Below are positions 34,831-44,197 of a DNA stretch of 64,000 nt, piece after piece (position 1 is the stretch's first letter; the number at the start of each line of letters is the position of its first letter). Under the pieces are notes generated by a model. That model worked only from the letters and a program-made list of their open reading frames with translations. It was not told where the DNA came from and did not search any database. Position numbers and translations under genes: made by a program. The stretch spans positions 124,001 through 188,000 of the forward strand of contig LNGK01000016.1 of NCBI GenBank assembly GCA_001510575.1, read 5' to 3'. The DNA is from Knoxdaviesia capensis (taxonomy: Eukaryota; Ascomycota; Sordariomycetes; Microascales; Gondwanamycetaceae).

Positions 34831-35838
34831 AGTGACTGACGCTGCCCATCGGCACTGCCGCCCACTTTCTTTGACCTTGGGCCCCGGCCCAGCGTCTGTG
34901 TGTCTCGTAAATCTTCTATATATCTTCCCTCCCCGCCCCCCCCCTTCGCAAAATCCCTCGATAGTCTCTCTTTTTTCCCCTTTCTTTCTCCCCCATCGAC
35001 AACTTCTTCACTGTTGTTGGTTTGTTTGCTTCTTCGTTTCTCCCTTTCCTTTCTTTCCTTTCTTGCTGTCGTCGTCGTCGTCTCTTCGTCTTCGTCGCGT
35101 CCTCTCCCTATAACAATCTTTTTTTGTGTGCCCAACCTTCTTTGTTGTCTTCACTTCTTCTGTTCCAAGAAAATACACTCGACTTGCTCCGGTTCACTCC
35201 TTTTACCGAGTCCCTCGTGTCTATTTCTGTATCTTTCTTTCTTCTCGGTTCATCCGCTTTCACTCTTTCTTTCACCAGCTTCTACAGCTCTTCCATCACT
35301 TTCTCTCGTCGAAGACTCACATCTTCCGCGTCCCAACACACTCCCACGTCTCTCTTATAAAAGGGAACAAGAACAAACTTTCCTCTTCACTCGCAAGAAC
35401 CTCGTTTTCTGTCAAATCTCCTAGAGAGTGCATTCAGTTTTCTGTCCGTCCCCGGAGGATTCAACTTTTCTTTCATTCTTGATATCTTACAGCTTCGGCA
35501 TTCTTCTGTTCACATCTTTCAACTCCCTACTTGACAGAGTCGCACACTTGTTGTCTCTTGATCTCGATTTTGCAAAGCCCCCTCGCTGTGGTCTCGTTCC
35601 CATCTGTTGATTATCAGACACTTTTCTTTCTTCGACTCCCGTGGAGTTCAGCATTCTTTTTCTTTCTTTCTCGTCTCCTCGAAGAATCGAAAGTGCTCAG
35701 GTTTCAGCACCCCGGTTCTCTCTCTTCCTTTCAAACCAACTGATTGATTCAACCAACCCCGAGTCCTAGAGACCAACTATCTTTGCAGCTTCGCAAGTCT
35801 TAGCAACATTCCATCTACCCCCGTCTTTTCCAGAAAAA
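34831..35838 (+). promoter_or_regulatory. CT-rich promoter and leader of the DUF1996-WSC gene
   Basis: Nearly 1 kb of C/T-rich + strand runs up to the ATG, which has a good context (AAAAAATG). A TATAAAAG element at 35356-35363 is the best TATA candidate; it would give a leader of about 450 nt. A GTAAGT donor-like site at 34828 could begin a leader intron if transcription starts further upstream. All open frames in this interval are low-complexity. Confidence 0.5.
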
Positions 35839-37755
35839 ATGAAGTCCTACACTCTCGCTTCCATGCTCGCGCTCGCGGGCTCGGCCATGGCCGGCTCGCG
35901 CTCCGACAGCCGCACCTTCGCCGTCATGCGCTTCAACGGCCCGGAGATCTTCCGCGGCTCGGTCGACCCCATCGTCAACCCCGGCGCCAAGGCCAGCCAC
36001 GTGCACACCGTGTTCGGCGGCAACAACTTCAGCCCCACCGCCTCCGGCAACTCGCTGATGCAGTCCACCTGCACCAGCGCCAAGCTCAAGGGCGACAAGA
36101 GCAACTACTGGGCGCCGACCTTGTACTTCCGCGACCCCAAGACCCTCCAGTTCGAGCCCGTGCCCATGTTCTACGCCAACGCCTACTACTTCTTCGAGGG
36201 CACGGACGACGACATCAAGGCCTTCCCCGTCGGTCTGTCGATGCTCAGCGGCAACGTCTCGCTCCGGCTGCCCCCCGCGGCCGGTGGTAACCAGATCCTG
36301 GACCCCAAGGACGGCGCCATCAACCCCGTTGGCTTCACCTGCCCGCGCTCCAGCTACGACCCGGCCTCGTACCCCGCCAACTCCGATGGTACCATGGCCG
36401 GTATCCAGAACCCCAACAACAAGGGCGAGGGCTCTGGCTTCCCCTTTGCTAACTGCGACGGCTATGCCTCGCCCCTCCGCTCTGATGTGCACTTCCCCTC
36501 GTGCTACAACCCGGCTGTCGGCCTGACCAACTACAAGGAGAACATGGCCTGGCCCACCTCCAAGGGCGCCTCCAACGGCCGCCGCCAGAACTGCCCCGCC
36601 GGCTGGATCCACGTGCCGCACCTGTTCCTCGAGATCTACTGGAACACCCCTCTGTTCAAGGACCGCTGGGACCAGAACAAGGACGACCAGCCGTTCGTGC
36701 TGTCCAACGGCGATGCCACCGGATACTCGCTGCACGCTGATTTCATGGCTGCCTGGGACGAGACCCTCCTCCAGCACATCATCGATACCTGCGATGCTGG
36801 TAGCTCCGGCATGGACAAGTGCCCGGGTGTGCAGTACGACCTGAACGACGACAAGTGCACCGTCCAGCCCTTCTTCGACGAGAAGACTGACGGCCCGCTT
36901 GCTGCTCTCCCGGGTAACAACCCTGTCAGCGGCTGGAAGTACGGTCTGGGCAACGCCCCCGTCTATGCTCCTGCCGCCGCTGCCCCGTCCTCGTCTTCGT
37001 CGTCGGCCGTCCAGGCTGCCGCTGCTTCCCCCACCCCCACCCCCACCCCCACCCCGGCTGCTGCTTCTCCCTCTCCCTCTCCTTCCTCCTCGTCCTCGTC
37101 CTCGCCCGCCCCGGCTCCCGAGCCGGAGTCGTCGCCCGAGCCCGAGCCGGAGACCGAGGCCGTCTCTGAGCCGGCCCCGGCCCCGGAGCCCACCTCCACC
37201 AGCACCACCTCCACCTCCACCCAGGCGCCCTCCGTTGCTGCGCTCCCCGTGACCACGCCGTCGCCCGAGCCCACCACCACGTCCGCCGAGCCGTCCGCGT
37301 GCAACCAGGCCTACGTGACCGAGTGGGTGACCGTCACTGTGACGGCTGACGACGTGCAGCCGACGGCCACCGCCTCGGCGTCCGCGCTCGAGGCCGGCGG
37401 CTACAAGTTTGCCGGCTGCTTCTCCGACAACAACAACCGCGTGCTGCGCGGCGAGCTGCTGCCCAAGCTGGGCGCGATGACGAACGAGAAGTGCGTCGAG
37501 CGGTGCACGGCCGGCGGCTTCAAGCACGCCGGCACCGAGTACGGCGGCCAGTGCTTCTGCGGCAACGCGCTGATCGGGTCGGCCAAGCTCGACGACGCGG
37601 CGTGCGACATGAAGTGCGAGGGCGATGCTGGCGAGGTGTGCGGCGGCAGCTGGGCGCTCAGCGTCTTCTCGACCGACGGCTCGGCCCTGCTCGGCAAGCG
37701 GGAGGCTTCGGCCCACCGCCATGCCCGTCGCCATGCGCGCTCGGTTGCGTTTTAA
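35839..37755 (+). CDS. Secreted DUF1996 protein with C-terminal WSC domain
   Basis: Single-exon 638-aa extracellular or wall protein. It has a signal peptide (about 1-18, cleavage after AMAG or nearby), then a DUF1996 domain (about 25-350) with the family's His-containing signature ASHVHTVFGG, YWAPTLYF, CPAGWIHVPHLFLEIYW and several conserved Cys. A low-complexity Ser/Thr/Pro/Glu linker (about 378-505, TPTP and EPEPE runs) looks heavily O-mannosylated. A WSC carbohydrate-binding domain follows (about 521-605, starting YKFAGCFSD, with its Cys pattern and GGQCFCGN). The protein ends with a dibasic KR (about 620-621) and a His/Arg-rich tail, with no transmembrane helix or clear GPI signal. The biochemical activity of DUF1996 is not established to my knowledge. 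The long CT-rich leader and very high coding GC suggest strong expression. Confidence 0.93.
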   Translation: MKSYTLASMLALAGSAMAGSRSDSRTFAVMRFNGPEIFRGSVDPIVNPGAKASHVHTVFGGNNFSPTASGNSLMQSTCTSAKLKGDKSNYWAPTLYFRDPKTLQFEPVPMFYANAYYFFEGTDDDIKAFPVGLSMLSGNVSLRLPPAAGGNQILDPKDGAINPVGFTCPRSSYDPASYPANSDGTMAGIQNPNNKGEGSGFPFANCDGYASPLRSDVHFPSCYNPAVGLTNYKENMAWPTSKGASNGRRQNCPAGWIHVPHLFLEIYWNTPLFKDRWDQNKDDQPFVLSNGDATGYSLHADFMAAWDETLLQHIIDTCDAGSSGMDKCPGVQYDLNDDKCTVQPFFDEKTDGPLAALPGNNPVSGWKYGLGNAPVYAPAAAAPSSSSSSAVQAAAASPTPTPTPTPAAASPSPSPSSSSSSSPAPAPEPESSPEPEPETEAVSEPAPAPEPTSTSTTSTSTQAPSVAALPVTTPSPEPTTTSAEPSACNQAYVTEWVTVTVTADDVQPTATASASALEAGGYKFAGCFSDNNNRVLRGELLPKLGAMTNEKCVERCTAGGFKHAGTEYGGQCFCGNALIGSAKLDDAACDMKCEGDAGEVCGGSWALSVFSTDGSALLGKREASAHRHARRHARSVAF

Positions 37756-38167
37756 GTGGTGACTTCGCTTTCTGAAGGGATTGGACGCGCAGTGGGGGAC
37801 ACCGGGACTGAAGGAGAGGAGCTTGGGAATTCTTGAGTGTGGTGGTATATCATCTGTACTTCTCTGCATGTATCTGGCTTCCTCTTCTCTTTCTCTCTGT
37901 GTTTCTATCTCGCTCTCCAGTCTTCACTTACACGCTCTTCTTCATACCTTAACAGACCCGATTTCCCCTTTTCTGTTAACCCATTTCTTTTCTTTTTCTC
38001 TTCTTCTTTTCGGTCGTTTTTTTGACCACTACACTCGCTTATACCTCTGTCGTTCTGCACACACTTTTTCTCTGTTCTTGTGCTTTCTTTACCATTCTTA
38101 TCTCTCGTTAACAACACTTTTTGTACCCTGGGGTCTTCTGCACCTCATTGATGATGACTTGAAACGA

Positions 38168-38173
38168 AATAAA
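38168..38173 (+). terminator. Candidate poly(A) signal AATAAA
   Basis: Canonical AATAAA about 410 nt after the stop of the DUF1996-WSC gene, at the end of a T-rich stretch. The actual cleavage site is unknown. Confidence 0.4.
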
Positions 38174-38529
38174 AACATCTTTGGGGGCTCTTTCATGGTT
38201 CCAAAGCCTGGGAAGGGAGGGAAGCTAGGAATTTATCGTCTTTTTCTTTTGGATTTTCCATCTTTTTTTCTGGGTGCCGGATGTTGCATTTGCTCTTCCG
38301 GCATCTCTCGGCTGGTGGCTTTTGGCTGCGGCTGATTTCACTTCTTTGTGTATTTTATACCTTTCTTCTCCCTGGATAGACCTAGAATTCTTTTTCTTTT
38401 CCCGCTTCGTTCTCAACGATTTCGCTTGTACCGTGCAATGTGATGTGACTCGTACAACGGAGGTGTAAGTGTGTGTAGATGTCGATGGATAGAAACCTGT
38501 AGTTGACAGTCAGGGTGTAACCCTACACG

Positions 38530-38542
38530 AACCCTAACCCTA
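38530..38542 (+). promoter_or_regulatory. Telobox-like element upstream of RCM1
   Basis: AACCCTAACCCTA, two units of the TTAGGG repeat in C-strand orientation, about 150 bp upstream of the RCM1 ATG, with a partial copy (AACCCTAC) 11 bp before it. Teloboxes bound by Tbf1-like Myb factors are known in fungal promoters of ribosomal and ribosome-biogenesis genes, which fits RCM1. Confidence 0.5.
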
Positions 38543-38688
38543 TACAGCTGCCAGCTGCCGGCAGCCGCCCATGTTATTTGATATAAATTTTCTTGCACTT
38601 TTCCGACGCTGCAGTTCATGTTCACCGTTTTGATCTTCTCCCAATCACACACCAAGATACTTGAATCTCCAGTACTTATCCGGGTGAA

Positions 38689-40702
38689 ATGTCTCTCTAC
38701 CATGAGGCTGCTGAAGTGCTTTCAGGTCTAGGCCCCGACGGCGGCGGCAGTCTGAAGACCCGAGTCTACGGCCGCAAGCAAGCCTTCAAGAATCCGCCGG
38801 CCCAGATCTTTGCGCTGGCGCTGGAGACGTGCAAATGGAGCCCCGTGCTGAAAGAGGTTATCGAGGCTTCAGATCTGCTGAAGCTGGAGCGGAAGGTGAG
38901 ATTACCGTGACTTCAACTACTTTGTGACCATCTACTGACGCTCCGTCTAGGTCTCGCCAACATTGGCGCTTCTACTGGCCCACGACCTGCTGCTCAGCAA
39001 GTCGGGCATTGCTCTCCCGCAATCGCACGGCCTACGCGTATCTACTGAGCGCCATAAGGCGCGGCTGAAGTCCGAACTTACCCGCGCCCGCCTCCGCCGG
39101 AAACACGGCTCGATAGAGTCTCTCCGTGCCGAGATCGACGCCGCCTCACAGCCCGAGGACGCTCGCTACCCGCGCTGGGTGCGCATCAACACGCTGAAGA
39201 CGGACCTGGAAACCCAGCTGTCAACCACCTTCGCCAACTTCGCGCGCGTCGCGTCGATAGCCGACCTGCTGGCCACAGAGCCGGGGACCCGCGCGCTGTA
39301 CATCGACGACCACGTGCCCAATCTTGTCGCCGCGTCGCCCGGCACCGACCTGACGCGGACCCCCGCCTACCGCACCGCCCACATCATCCTGCAGGACAAG
39401 GCATCGTGCTTCCCGGCGTACATGCTGGATGCGCGGTGGGAGGACGGCGACGCCGTCGACGCCTGCGCGGCCCCCGGGAACAAGACCACGCACCTTGCGG
39501 CTATCCTGCAGGCCCGGCAGCCGGAAGCGGCTGGCGAGCGCCGGCCGGCGGTGTTCGCGTATGAGAAGAACTCGACGCGCGCGGCTATTCTGGCGGAGCG
39601 CGTGCGACAAGCGGGTGCGTCTGGGGTTGTGCGTGTGGCGCTCGGCCAGGATTTCCTCCAAGTTGACCCGCACTCGCCGCAGTTGAAGAATGTCGGCACA
39701 CTGCTCTTGGACCCGAGTTGTTCGGGAAGTGGCATTGTCGGACGAGATTACGCGCCGCCGCTGTTCCTCCCGGAGATGAATCCGGGAGTGGGATCATCTA
39801 ACTCGGCAGCAAAGGGCAAGGCGGGAAAACCTGCGCCGGGCGACAAGGACAGCAAGAAACGCAAGCGGGACGGCGGAGCGGACGACGGCAAGGCGAAGCG
39901 CAAGAAGGATTCCGACGAGGACGACGCCGACGTCGACGAGGAAGGGAACCCGGTTGTGCGCAGCGGCGCCAGCGCCGACGACGACGCGGCGCGCCTGCGC
40001 TCGCTGGCGGCCTTCCAGCTCAAGCTGCTCCTGCACGCGTTCAAGTTCCCGCGCGCGCGGCGCGTCACATACTCGACGTGCAGCATCCACGCGACCGAAA
40101 ACGAGGAGGTGGTGCTCGCGGCGCTGGCGGATGCCACATCCTCGCGCACCGGCTGGCGGCTGCTGCGGCGCGACGAGCAGGTGCGCGGCATGCGCGAGTG
40201 GGCGGTCCGCGGCGATGTGGACGCGGCGCGCGGGGACGCGGCGGTCGCGGAGGCGTGTGTGCGGGCGTACAAGGGCGACGGGCGCGGCGTGATGGGGTTC
40301 TTTGTGGCAGCGTTTGTGCGGGAGCTTGGCGGGGCCGACGACGTGGATCGGGCGAACCCGTATGAGACCACCGAGGACGGTCGGATTCTCCGAGACGAGC
40401 TTGGGATGCCGATGTTGAAGGGGCGCGAGGACTTTATCCAGGTTGACGTCGCGGAGGGGCCGAGCGAGGGTGCAGCTGCGCCGAACCAGGACAGCTCTTC
40501 CGAGGACGACGACGACTCGAGCGATGATACGAGCGATGATTCGAGCGATGCCGCGAGTGCCGTGGATGGCGAAGACCTAGCGCGGGGAGATGCGGCGCGG
40601 AGTAGTGGTGCCGACGCGGACGAATCGGGCTCGGAGTCGGAATCGGGTCCGGATTCTGAGGCGGGGAACGGCGGGGATGAATGGGGCGGGTTTGAGGACT
40701 AA
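38689..40702 (+). CDS. RCM1: 25S rRNA cytosine-C5 methyltransferase, Rcm1/NSUN5 type
   Basis: Nucleolar SAM-dependent enzyme; yeast Rcm1 makes one m5C in the large-subunit rRNA (C2278). Two exons, 38689-38895 and 38951-40702, split by a 55-bp intron (652 aa). The N-terminus MSLYHEAAEVL continues into the helical PUA-like region of the family. The catalytic core carries the SAM-binding motif DACAAPGNKTTHLA (about 239), the family-specific DPSCSGSG (about 323, first catalytic Cys region) and TYSTCSI (about 444, second Cys). Between the last two lies a Lys/Asp/Glu-rich insertion (about 367-405). After about 560 the protein becomes an acidic Ser/Asp/Glu tail (runs of DDDD and SSD), longer than in yeast and typical of nucleolar proteins. 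DPSCSGSG separates it from Nop2 and other NSUN types. Confidence 0.94.
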
Positions 40703-41221
40703 ACTTTCTGAATTTTGCGGATTTCCAAGCTTCTGTTGCTTTTTTTCATCTTATTTCCCTTGAGCAAGTTATAATACCCGTTCCATCAGCCGTCCACTTT
40801 CTCCTTCTTCAGTGTTCTATGTGTTCTGCCGGTTTAGGCGACGCGGCTGACCATAACGCCTAGCGCGGGGTGGAGATCTGACTCTCGGCTCTTGATTTTT
40901 AATCTGGGCAGGCGAAGTCCTGTGCATCTAAAGGGCTTGCTTATTTCTGTGGCGATTGGGTTTAGACTGCACTTTTCTTCCCGACCATAGATCTGCCAAT
41001 CTCACCTTGATGGTCTGGGATGTACGGCATATTGGCTTTTGGTCGTTTGGCCGTTTGGACGAGACACCTCCACCGTTGTGCTCCTGGTCTCAGCAAGGCA
41101 CTTTCTTACCCTCCCTCGGGCATCGCACTTTCAAGCCCGGCGATCTTGCGAGCATGCTGCAAGGGCAGGGGATAAGGATTCGTCTGACGTCGTCTGACAT
41201 AAGGCCGAGGTTGTCTTTCAG

Positions 41222-41235
41222 GTACTGTACAGTAC
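41222..41235. repeat. GTACTGTACAGTAC palindrome
   Basis: Perfect 14-bp palindrome followed directly by ATGCAGTGCAG. Similar TACATGCAGT ends occur near 32433 and 46783. Confidence 0.85.
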
Positions 41236-42973
41236 ATGCAGTGCAGTAGTGTTCCGGGAATTGTTGTACGGACATTTCCGTCAGGCTGTCGAAAGACCCC
41301 GACCGGCGGTACGCCCGGGAGACCAATTTCGGGCTGGATGGTTCGGAACCTACGATGTATTTGCCAAGTAACAAACCCCAATGCCAAGGGATGGAGAATA
41401 TCGACTAGCCCGCATGAGACCTCCTTCGTGCTGCAAGTCGCTGCGATGGGAGGTCGGCGGGGCAGAAGCCTATGAGATCAGATTTCAGGGGATCACTGGC
41501 TGGGTGAATGCAAAATGCCCCATCATACGCGACTATCAAGTACAAGACTGTGCGGTAGTCCGTATGTCAACTGGAGTCTCGTGGGGCTTGAAGTCTCGAG
41601 GGTCTTCTCCTTCTCGCTAACTACCCCGTCGAGCTGCAACACAGGGACCTCCGCGAGCGCTTCATTCTTGAAACTATTCTTGATTTCCGTTAACTCCGAA
41701 GGACGGCCTCTTTCCCGCTCCTGGTTTCTTCTTTTCGTTTTGCTTTCTTATCTGTGTGTTTTCGCGCAAACCCAAACGAAAACGCCGGCCGACCCGACTT
41801 TGCGGTGCGTCAAGAGACCAAATCCAAGCAAGCCAGGGTCGAATTGAGCTTTTCGGCATGACGTCACACGGGCATTTTGCACCGTGGAGCTTATGGCAGC
41901 CACCACTATTTTTGGTCCTCCATTGCACCTTCCATCTTGTTTTTTTTCTTATCCGGCAGTTCGCCGTCGCGTTCCGTCGTTTTGTTCTTTGGGCTGTCAA
42001 TGCCGCGACTTCCGGACACTGAAACACAAAAAGGCGTGCGCGCTGGGATTTTGACAGAAGGAGCGATCTCAGCGAGGAGAGGCAGGTGCGAAGAGACAAG
42101 CTTTTTGGAGGCTTCTAGAGATGTTCTAACCTGAATTCTGGAATGTGGGTTTTAAGCTGGGAAGCTTGGATTATCTGACTTCCGCAGACCATGTTTCTTG
42201 AGATGATCTTGCAATTTCCGGGATGATAGACTCAGCTCGAAACAAAACAAGAATTCCTGGCATCGGAAGCCGGCAGCAGACGTAGTAGGAGTAGTAGTAA
42301 GGGTGCCGGCTGTTGCTAAAGATGTGCGCTCGCTTCTTCATCGGAGCAGCAGGCAGTGCTTCAGTGGGGCCCAAACAACTGTCAATATCCGGGAGGGCTG
42401 GGACGGTCTCGTGGGTGACGTCTTGGCTCTGCGGGACGCTGCGACAGTGCGGAATGGGCATCCATTTTGGGGGAAGATGCCCCCCCTGGAGCTCGTCAGC
42501 CGCCCTGGGATATTGTCTTCCATCCACGCAGCAGGTGTCTTTTTTCTTCTAAAACACGGGCTTCTACCATGTAGTAATTTCAGGCCCTCGCGCGAAGGCA
42601 TTTTGTATCTGTCTGTGTCGCTAAAAACGCCCATGTTCTACAGATAACCAGAGAGCGGGGGAAATGGTCCGGCGTGCAGCAGGCCGGTTAACCTGATCGG
42701 GAAAGCCTGCGTGTTCCTGCGTGTCTGCGCGCGAGAAGCACCGTTGTTCAAGATAGACACCCATCCCAAAAAGAAAAACAAGAAACCCAGAAAAAGAGGT
42801 TGTAACCCAACCGACGCAGATATCCGGGGCGTTGTCTCCGGACGCACCACCGGTTTCCCAAGCTCTGGCCTTCTAAATGCTTGTTCTATACGGGCCAGAG
42901 ACACAGGCATATTATGCAGAGCTAACAATGGTTGGCGAATGACACAGCCACATAGCTAGCACTTCGGTTTTCT

Positions 42974-43375
42974 TTAGACCAGACTTGAAGCGGCCGCCGG
43001 ATTCCGCATTGACCAGCCAGCACGGGTTATGGGAACTAGTGTGGGAATGACTTCATTGTCGGGGTTTTTGGTGTGAGGGCCTTGTTGGTCGTTGTTGACA
43101 ACTGTTTGATTTTCTGGTGTTGTTTTCATGGCCTCCCCCTTTGAATCTAGCATTCCGGCTTGTGCCATCTGGCGTTTCCATTCTGTTATCTCCAAGCACA
43201 CCAGATCTCGTATCATATCTTGCTCAATTGGGGGGGTTATGGCTTCGTCAGCCTTATCGCTTGTGGGGTTGCCACTGCTGCTTTGATCTCCAGAAAATCC
43301 AGAGATCCAAAAAGACGTCCCGGTCTGATCAACTTCGGGAAGGATTCCTCGACCATAAGGCTGGCGGGGGACTAA
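42974..43375 (-). other. Possible coding relic or terminal exon, unassigned
   Basis: The minus-strand frame ending at a stop near 42974 is open for over 200 codons but has no ATG near its beginning. Its last 130 residues have ordinary protein composition rather than low complexity, including DMIRDLVCLEITEWKRQMAQ, which looks like an amphipathic helix. A TTCTAAGCAG-type acceptor on the minus strand lies just above 43380, so a terminal exon is conceivable. I could not find a convincing upstream exon or a family. Confidence 0.2.
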
Positions 43376-43814
43376 TGTGTTCTGTCTGCTTAGAAACAGT
43401 AAAGTGCATAGTATACATGGGCTATACATAGTCATATATGGCTCTGGAGCACCTGAGCTATGTACACTTGCAGTAGCTCCAGCCCTGTACCACTGATTAC
43501 ATTTCCTCTTCTCGGGCAGCCGAGGTTGCCAGAGCCGCTCGTTGGGGTGGATACATGGCGTATTTTGGTGGGTGGTACATTCCTGATGCACATAACAAAC
43601 GGCAACTCTATCTGCCAGCGTCCGCCCTAAAACGCCGATACCATCATTCTTTGATGTGGAAGCCCCCCGTCCATGCCGTGGTATCAAGGGGTGAACGGTC
43701 TAACCATTGCCCCAAAGGCCCTACTCGGACTTGTCGGCCTGCCGGCTTCGGGAACAACACACAATATCTTCTTTAGCCTGACGTTTGGTCCGGTCCCTCC
43801 TTCGTCGGCACTAC

Positions 43815-44197
43815 TATATAGACTACAAAAGTCCCCTCTGATTCGTGGTTCTCTTGATATCTTGACCATTCTTTTTCCTCCTCCCTCTCACATCGCTTGA
43901 TACACACTTCCCTTTCTTTCCCCGTGATAGTACCAACTCAACTGCAATATCAACGGGCAAGAACCGAAACCCCGAGCGACTTTGATACCCTCTTCTCGAT
44001 TTCCCAAAAGCCTCTTCACTTAATCTTATCCATCAAATCTTCTTCGAACCTCCTCACTCAAGAACTCCTGAATCGGCCGTCCCAACTGCGTCTTCCTGTC
44101 TGCCTCTCGAGGCTTTCGGTCCATCCGAGAGTTATTTCTCTCCCTCCCTCCCGACCACCCCTCAAACAATACACATCACTACACACACGACACCACA
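43815..44197 (+). promoter_or_regulatory. Core promoter and leader of the MFS transporter
   Basis: TATATAGA at 43815-43822 lies about 380 bp upstream of the ATG and is followed by CT-rich DNA (43860-44160) ending in ACACCACAATG, a good start context. Confidence 0.4.

Larger units (their letters stand above)
37756..38688 (+). other. 3' UTR of the DUF1996-WSC gene and promoter of RCM1
   Basis: The first half is T-rich 3' UTR-like DNA ending near the AATAAA at 38168. The second half holds the RCM1 promoter with a telomere-type doublet at 38530-38542. No gene is seen in the interval. Confidence 0.55.
40703..44197. other. Intergenic, RCM1 to MFS transporter
   Basis: About 3.5 kb with no confident gene. 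It holds a GTACTGTACAGTAC palindrome (41222-41235) and a possible coding relic on the minus strand (42974-43375, listed separately). The last 300 bp are the CT-rich leader of the transporter. Confidence 0.5.
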
